Source of the DNA: Branchiostoma floridae
Taxonomy: Eukaryota; Chordata; Leptocardii; Amphioxiformes; Branchiostomatidae
Reading direction: 5' to 3'
DNA length: 64,000 nucleotides
Assembly (NCBI RefSeq): GCF_000003815.2
Contig: NC_049997.1
Coordinates: 4,389,456 to 4,453,455 of the forward strand
Shown here: positions 58,520 to 64,000 of the stretch, piece by piece
Position numbering within the stretch: position 1 is the stretch's first letter
How the letters are laid out: every line of letters starts with the position of its first letter
The notes under the pieces: generated by a model
Told to the model about the DNA's origin: nothing
What the model saw: the letters and a program-made list of their open reading frames with translations, nothing else
The model's database searches: none
Made by a program: the position numbers and the translations under genes

Positions 58520-61500
58520 TGCATGTGTTTGCACGTGTGTGTATTAGAATGCCAACATTGTCTGAGTGGGTTTACTGGATAACAAATAAAACCTTGGCAT
58601 TGATCTTGAGAACATAATGCCTGAAATGCTCTGTTTCCTGACCTGCTGCCATTTTGTGCCGTACACAGTTCCTGGGTAGGTACATGATGGTGTTGTAGGC
58701 CTTCAGCGCGTCGTACAGCGGCTGGACCTGCTCGGCTGGCAGATCCAATATGGAGTCCCGAACCTGGTCGTTATAGTTGATGGACTCCACATTTCCCTGA
58801 TCGTCCAGACTGGATGGAGGTCAACGATATATCAAAGATTAAAGGTTTGTGGTGGCAAATTGCAGCCAGATGTAAGTTACTGTAATTCACTTTGTCTTCT
58901 CGGTACCAAACTTTCACGGTGGCAGCAGGTGCGTATGAAGAAGTCTGTTGTATTATTTGTTATCTGTAACGATAAGTTCACGTTACAGTCGTCACCGTGA
59001 AAACCGTGAACATTGAAAAAATCAGGAATTACAGGGCATTAAATTTTCTCTGGGGCCTCGCCAGAAAATTACAAGGTGCTCTTCAGTTCAATTTAATTCA
59101 ATTTATCAAAACCAACTTGCATATCACTATATAATTGTACAGTAACATGAAATCTGTTGATATCTATAGGTATCACATTACATCAATACATAGAGTGTAG
59201 TTCTATAGAACAATTAGATAAAATGCTAAAATAAACAGAATGCAATCAAAATTCAATGATACAAAACAAACTTCATGTTGCTAAGCTGAACAGCCCTTGG
59301 AGTTAGCTAGTAGTTTAATTTTACTAATGCCATTAATGGTTTCTCCCCCTAGACGTCGCCAAAAAGTACAAGCCACTAATGGTCGTTCGAGTGTGTCATA
59401 ACGACTGGTATATTGTATTCTGTGGTTTCTTAAAACCAAAATATGTCTCATATCAGCATAATATTATCTTATTTATCTGGATTTTCTTCATTTACATTCA
59501 AAGAGTTATACTACAGCCGAAGTTTCACTGTATGTCGGTTAAGTATCTAAGGGAAATATTGACTGTTCTTCTTCGCATTGCAGCTAGGTGTCGCTGCTGC
59601 ACTGTGTAGCAGTGCAAACAAACGAAACGTTAACGTCGTCTGTAGTTACTGTCACTCGTTTGATGTGGATAGAGAACTTTACTATCCAGTCATAAACCTA
59701 CGTAGCGTGACATTTCAACTGAGCTTTTTTTTACCTGAGTATAGTACGCCTCTCCCTCAGATCGAATCTATGATAGTCCAACCCGTCGTCCTTGAAGTTG
59801 ACCTTGAGCGTGGTGAGAAGTCTGAAGGCTTCGGGGTTTTCCTCCTTCAGCTGGTAGGCGACGTTAATGCCGTCTACAAGGTGGTTGTCGCCCCCCTCCC
59901 CCTTACTTTGCTCGATACAGTGGAGCATTTGAACCTACAGATGGAAAACCCTTGTTATTATAAAAAAAAGGAAGATACACAGGCGTTTTAAGAAGAAAAA
60001 GCTATGGACATGCGTACACCGTCCCTTGTTCAGAGCGCTTCTAAGGTACAAAATTTGCGGCCATCTTTGTCGTAAATGTAGCACATCATTCGTGACAGGT
60101 ACAGGCTTTGACTTCTCGTCATTTTTATTTTGAGGTTTAAAACATTAAAAAAACCACAAATGAATGAATTACATTACTTATAGGCGTATTTTTGGATTAT
60201 TTTAAATGATTCGTAATACTTTATGAACGGCATCCACCCAAGGCCTCGCCAAAAATGTATTTAAAAAGATAAAGACAAGACGTACCCCTGGAGTATAGTT
60301 GTATTGCGGAAGGTCCGTGTGCAGTCCCAGTTTGGCGCTGGTGTAGGCCACGTTACTAGGGTTCGGCTTACTCTTCACAACAAACTCCTTACTGTGTGGG
60401 TAAATTTATAAATGAAGTCAATGAACAAACGTGTTGACTAAAAGTAGCTTTTAGATACCAAAGTATTTTCTATTTTGTACACAGCCAAATGTTTATACCA
60501 AGCAGGCTTTTCGAGGTGACCGTCTGTCCTGCTATATGGGCAATGCTGACTTGTTATACTACGCACAGCAGCTAGGTGTCGCTGTTACAGTGAAGAATGT
60601 GGTCCCAAACGGGACTGAGTTTACTGACGAAAACAAAAGTATTACCATGTAAACGCCACATAACCAACTCGTTATAGAAAAAGTAGAATACTTCGTCTTC
60701 CATTGGTTCCAGAAAAGAAGTCAAACCCCAAATGCTTCGATCGTAGCTCTCAGCAGTCCATAGTATTAATTGCTAGAATAGTCACTTGTTTCCACTTGTC
60801 ACCATTGTTACCTGTACCAAAGTCTTGTATCTTATTCATGTTTACTATATATTCTTCACATGTTTCATGTTGCAATTAGCAACCGGGCAAAAACTTGCAA
60901 ATAAACAATGACTATATTACTCCCACGCGCAATTTATGAGTGTGGTGTATTTTCTAATTCAAAAGAACTTTATTATCAACTGATTCGCCAATAGGAGGAA
61001 ACTATTTTCGAAACATAACATACGAGTTATCTGGACGGATATTGAAGAGGGTAAACAATCAGAGGGTATGAAGGGGAAAAAAGAGAATTAAAGTGTTCAA
61101 ACTAACCCATAGTTGGTGTGTTTGAGAAACGCCACCCGATTGGCCAGTCTGTCCACCTGTCCGACTTCGCATGGCACGTTCTGCACCAGAACGAGGCCGA
61201 CAGAGTCCAGGAGGAACAGGAAGTCGTACAGGGCGCGGTCGTCTGTTAGTAGGACTGAGAAGTCAGCTTTGGGCAAGTCCTGCGCTAACTCGGACCCCCA
61301 CAGTTGGGTCTGTAGGAAAGAATACAGCAACAACTATAAAAGAGGGTCTGCATGGGGGTCCCGGCAACGATTGGCGCTGAATTCAGAAGAACCCCTACGT
61401 ACGCTAAATCAAGGAAGGCAATTACGCTAAATTTAGTCGCGTAGCTACGAATTACGTAGATAAGATAGTTTTCCCTACGAATTATGGGAAATAAAAATAG

Positions 61501-63568
61501 GCTGCCAACGCCTTATGTAAAAGAGCATGCAGACCCCTCATAAAACAGCAACAAACCATCGCTGTGTACTCATTATATTCGCAAAACGTAGTTTATCTAT
61601 GGTAGATGTGCCAAACTAGATGACAAAATTTGGCCAAATAGGGACAAATAAGTTGCGATGGGGTTTCAGCCAGTATTTGGCTGTCTATCCAGCTATCCAC
61701 CGACTAGTTAGTTTACTCCAAGGCCAATTAACTCCTCGCTTTTATTCCTAACTTGGCCAAAGTCTCCTTATTATACTATTCTTGTAAAGACTAGTTTATT
61801 TTGACTTTATCACGATTTGGGAAAGAAAAGGCTTTAAAAACAATTGAATATCAACATTACACAAATTGTTCCGCATCTAACTTATCTAAGGCGTCACCAA
61901 AAATGCACAAACTAAACACACAGGAAAAAACACGTGTTGCATATATTATATGTGGATATGCTATGATAACATCATGTTCAAAGAACAAATTGAAGAAGTA
62001 AGACAAAAAGGTAGCTTAAAGAGGTATTGTAATGTAGAAATCCGCCTTACGTTCTGAGTTAGACATTTGAGTTGAGGGTACTATTAGAGACCTTTGGACT
62101 TTAAATTGGAAGCATATAGGAAAAACTGTCATTGACTGTTTACCTTTCTCTGCCAGTCTTTTCCCCTCTTTTCTAGTGCCTGTGTGGAGAAACAGCGCGC
62201 CTTAAGCCAGGGCCAATCGTATTGACTCTGGTGTCCGTCTGGCCAATCAACGGTCAGCAAGCTTCCCGCTGCTGCAGAGAGGAGGGGGCAATAGTTTGAG
62301 ATTTTACAATTGTGTTTGATTTCAATAGCCTACATCATTTTCATAACTTTTGCGGTTTGTTACTATAACTTCGGGTTTCAATGTTTCATGTTCTCGACGA
62401 CGTGATTTTTTTCCAGTGGTAGATAGCTCTTGGAACAGAGAATACTGTAAATGCAGAAATGTTCGCGGTGGTTAAAATGTTCACGGTTTCTGCGGTGGCC
62501 ACTTCACCGCGAATTCAAAACCACCGCGAACATTTTCCATGGCAGTAAGAGACTTCAGTAAATGCATGTGTTGCTACCGCGAACTTAAAATCACCGCAAA
62601 AAGTCATTTTCCCCGCTACCGCGAAATTAACTCCACGCGAACTTAAATACATTAGTTGGCACCATAACGGCGACTTTGGAAACTACAGAAGCTGGGTTTG
62701 TTCCAGATTTTGACAAAAGACCACCTTGACGGGTTTGACGGAGTTTGGTATGTAGTTAGCTTAAGTAGTGCTAGTTTACCCATACTATATAAGTCCTCTG
62801 CTAGTGATTAATATTCACACAAAGAGTATCAAAGGTCATTTGCTTCCAGGGGCGTTGTGCAATGCTACGTTATGTGCATGCTATATCTTACGTCTTAAGT
62901 CTTACTTGCGCTAGTCGCAAATAAAGATATTGACATAGTCAAATCATCGATTAGAAATGAATTCCTTTTCTTTTGCTCTAATTTCTTGTCAGACAATGAT
63001 TGAGATCGACTTTTCACTGCACAGTACTAAATTGCTACATCATTTCAGATAACATTGAATTATCTTTTTTTTTCTTGTGTGGCGGTATTACGGCACCCTG
63101 TAGAATGATGACTGTTGGATATAGGAGAATTCTTTTTACAGAACCAGTATATATGTACTTACATTGCTCAGTTCAATGTCTCTCAGACACCTTCGTCAGA
63201 GCTTCTTACTGGAGTTCTACTTCTCACCGCTATATGTAGCCGATGTAGGTGGCGGTGAGAAGCAGAACTCCAGTTAGAAGCTCTAACAAAGGTGTCTGAG
63301 AGGTATCGAAACGTAAGCAATGTAAGTACTTACTGGTTGTGTAAATATAATTCTACCAACCCTGACGAAGCTATTTTCGGATGATGACTGTTGTTGTTGC
63401 ATCGGTAACAAAAAAAGATTTTAAGCCATTTTTTTAGTAATGTCAGCTTGAACTTGAAGTACTTTGCTCTCCATGCTTACCTTGAACTTCCGCTCTGACA
63501 GGGGAAAGTTTGACATCCAAGTCCGCCATCAGAACCAGTCTGGCGCGGGAATCCGGGTTAAAACACTT
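57992..63568 (-). CDS. BBOX1: Gamma-butyrobetaine dioxygenase (BBOX1-like), 3' seven exons, 5' partial
   Basis: Fe(II)/2-oxoglutarate oxygenase that hydroxylates gamma-butyrobetaine to L-carnitine, the last step of carnitine synthesis (family knowledge). Exons in transcript order: 63568-63481, 62271-62144, 61309-61107, 60391-60286, 59934-59735, 58809-58643, 58143-57992, with TAG at 57994-57992. All introns are GT-AG and the phases join exactly, giving 347 residues (human BBOX1 is about 387). The first two exons encode the N-terminal DUF971-type domain (PDSRAR, TVDWPDGH, WLKARCFS). The rest is a TauD-like jelly roll: HTD at residues 164/166 and LHGR at 310 are the iron ligands, and R322 in TRHLQGGY is the likely 2-oxoglutarate arginine. 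The LDDQGNVESINYND segment favours BBOX1 over trimethyllysine dioxygenase. About 40 N-terminal residues lie off the right edge. A weak further coding candidate (MKIESCLQ, near 63930-63955) was not accepted. Introns carry several transposons. Confidence 0.93.
58172..58267. repeat. Half copy of the 63123-63357 palindrome, in the last BBOX1-like intron
   Basis: GGATATAGGAGAATTCTTTT, ACGTTTCGATGTCTC, CAGAGCTTCTAACTGGAG and TGCGGTG run in the order of one arm of the palindrome at 63123-63357. It begins 29 bp inside the intron from the acceptor at 58143. Confidence 0.78.
58407..58518. repeat. (TCTG)n, (TC)n and (TG)n compound microsatellite in last BBOX1-like intron
   Basis: TCTGTCTGTCTGTCTATCTG, then CTCTCTCTCTCTTTCTCT, then about 22 TG units. 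Confidence 0.92.
61342..61539. mobile_element. Small MITE candidate next to a BBOX1-like splice acceptor
   Basis: GAGGGTCTGCATG and CATGCAGACCCCTC are inverted ends. ATAAAA flanks both sides exactly (61336-61341, 61540-61545). The 198-bp interior is AT-rich with TAATTCGTAG-like inverted motifs. It begins 32 bp upstream (in transcript direction) of the acceptor of exon 61309-61107. Confidence 0.55.
62445..62653. mobile_element. TA-flanked MITE, CTGTAAATG ends, copy 3, in a BBOX1-like intron
   Basis: The left end CTGTAAATGCAGAAATGTTC is preceded by TA. The interior CCACCGCGAA blocks are in the orientation opposite to the copy at 7480. The right terminus is worn. It lies in the intron between coding exons 63568-63481 and 62271-62144 and directly follows a fragment (62393-62442) of the CGCTAGGGGGCC repeat. 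Confidence 0.78.
63123..63357. mobile_element. Near-perfect palindromic repeat, about 107-bp arms, in a BBOX1-like intron
   Basis: Left arm 63123-63230 and right arm 63252-63357 pair almost throughout (TCTCAGACACCTT, TCAGAGCTTCTTACTGGAGT, CTTCTCACCGC), leaving a 21-base loop. It lies in the intron between exons 63568-63481 and 62271-62144. A half copy of the same sequence is in the last intron. Confidence 0.82.
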
Positions 63569-64000
63569 CTGACACTAACGGTAAACCAAAAAAAGAAACG
63601 AGTCAAAAGAAAATAAAGAAGCAAAATAGACAAAATCAAAAATCATTAACCTGTTTTCCAAGTTTGAATACTTAAAAAGTAACTCAAGTGAGTTTGCCCA
63701 GAAGCAGTTACTCGAGCAGCTGGATATGATTTTGGACAACAAAATCATATCCAGATGTTTGAGTAATTGTGTATCTTATTACTTGGGTGTGTAACCTTCA
63801 TCTAAATTACGTGTCTTTGCGTTAAATATTGCATTGTTGAATCTCCTAAAACATGTTACATATGTTATATTATGTTTTCACTATAACGTTTACATTCAAG
63901 CTGTAGTTCACATTAACAAAACATGTATCCACCTGGAGGCAACTCTCGATCTTCATGTCTACCTTGTCCCCCCAACGACCTGGAGGTCAAGGGACTAGGT

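Noticed and set aside
63926..63960. Short upstream BBOX1 coding exon (MKIESCLQ) ending at a GTGGAT donor
   Set aside because: It could join in phase 0 to exon 63568-63481, but the donor is weak, the peptide aligns poorly with the Cys-rich N-terminal region of the family, and a dispersed repeat lies beside it.

Overview
The window is eukaryotic animal DNA. Genes are sparse and split by introns, there is one 100-N assembly gap, simple repeats are abundant, and small inverted-repeat transposons are very dense. I infer a cephalochordate (lancelet, Branchiostoma-like) from the invertebrate-chordate character of the one recognisable enzyme and from repeat motifs I remember from lancelet sequence. 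No species-level marker is present.

Three protein-coding genes can be supported, all on the minus strand and all in the right-hand third. (1) 41936-42850 is an apparently single-exon 304-residue protein with a short N-terminal coiled coil and a disordered Ser/Arg-rich tail. (2) 50060-52599 is a three-exon 385-residue protein of similar layout. (3) 57992-63568 holds seven 3' exons of a gamma-butyrobetaine dioxygenase (BBOX1-type) gene whose 5' end lies beyond the right edge. All of its splice phases join in frame. The two coiled-coil proteins share a weak N-terminal pattern that also resembles, from memory, vertebrate CCDC190. That link is a hypothesis.

The first 41.9 kb has no gene I can support. 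It is a graveyard of non-autonomous elements: an internally deleted mariner (8248-8825); a hAT-like MITE with 8-bp target duplications; Mutator-like foldbacks with 9-bp duplications; two TA-flanked MITE families; pogo/Tigger-like MITEs; a SINE-like repeat that other elements have inserted into; and several unclassified repeats. The same families continue through the introns and flanks of the three genes.

Region by region: 1-8 kb is foldbacks, a SINE interrupted by a hAT MITE, then AT-rich DNA. 8-11 kb is mariner, nested foldbacks and a TA MITE. 12-25 kb is microsatellites, a four-copy 177-183-bp tandem array and MITEs. 25-35 kb is a pogo MITE, a GC-rich promoter-like island and a 0.5-kb purine tract. 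35-41 kb is a tRNA-like SINE head, a perfect foldback, (TG)n blocks and a SINE split by a MITE. 41.9-53 kb is the two coiled-coil genes, with a 953-bp CRE-rich transposon between them. 53-57.5 kb is a third hAT MITE, a promoter-like motif cluster and a 39-bp minisatellite. 57.5-64 kb is the BBOX1-like gene with transposons in its 3' flank and introns.

I found no prokaryotic features, CRISPR array, rRNA or intact tRNA. The most interesting structure is in the transposon population, not in a new gene system.
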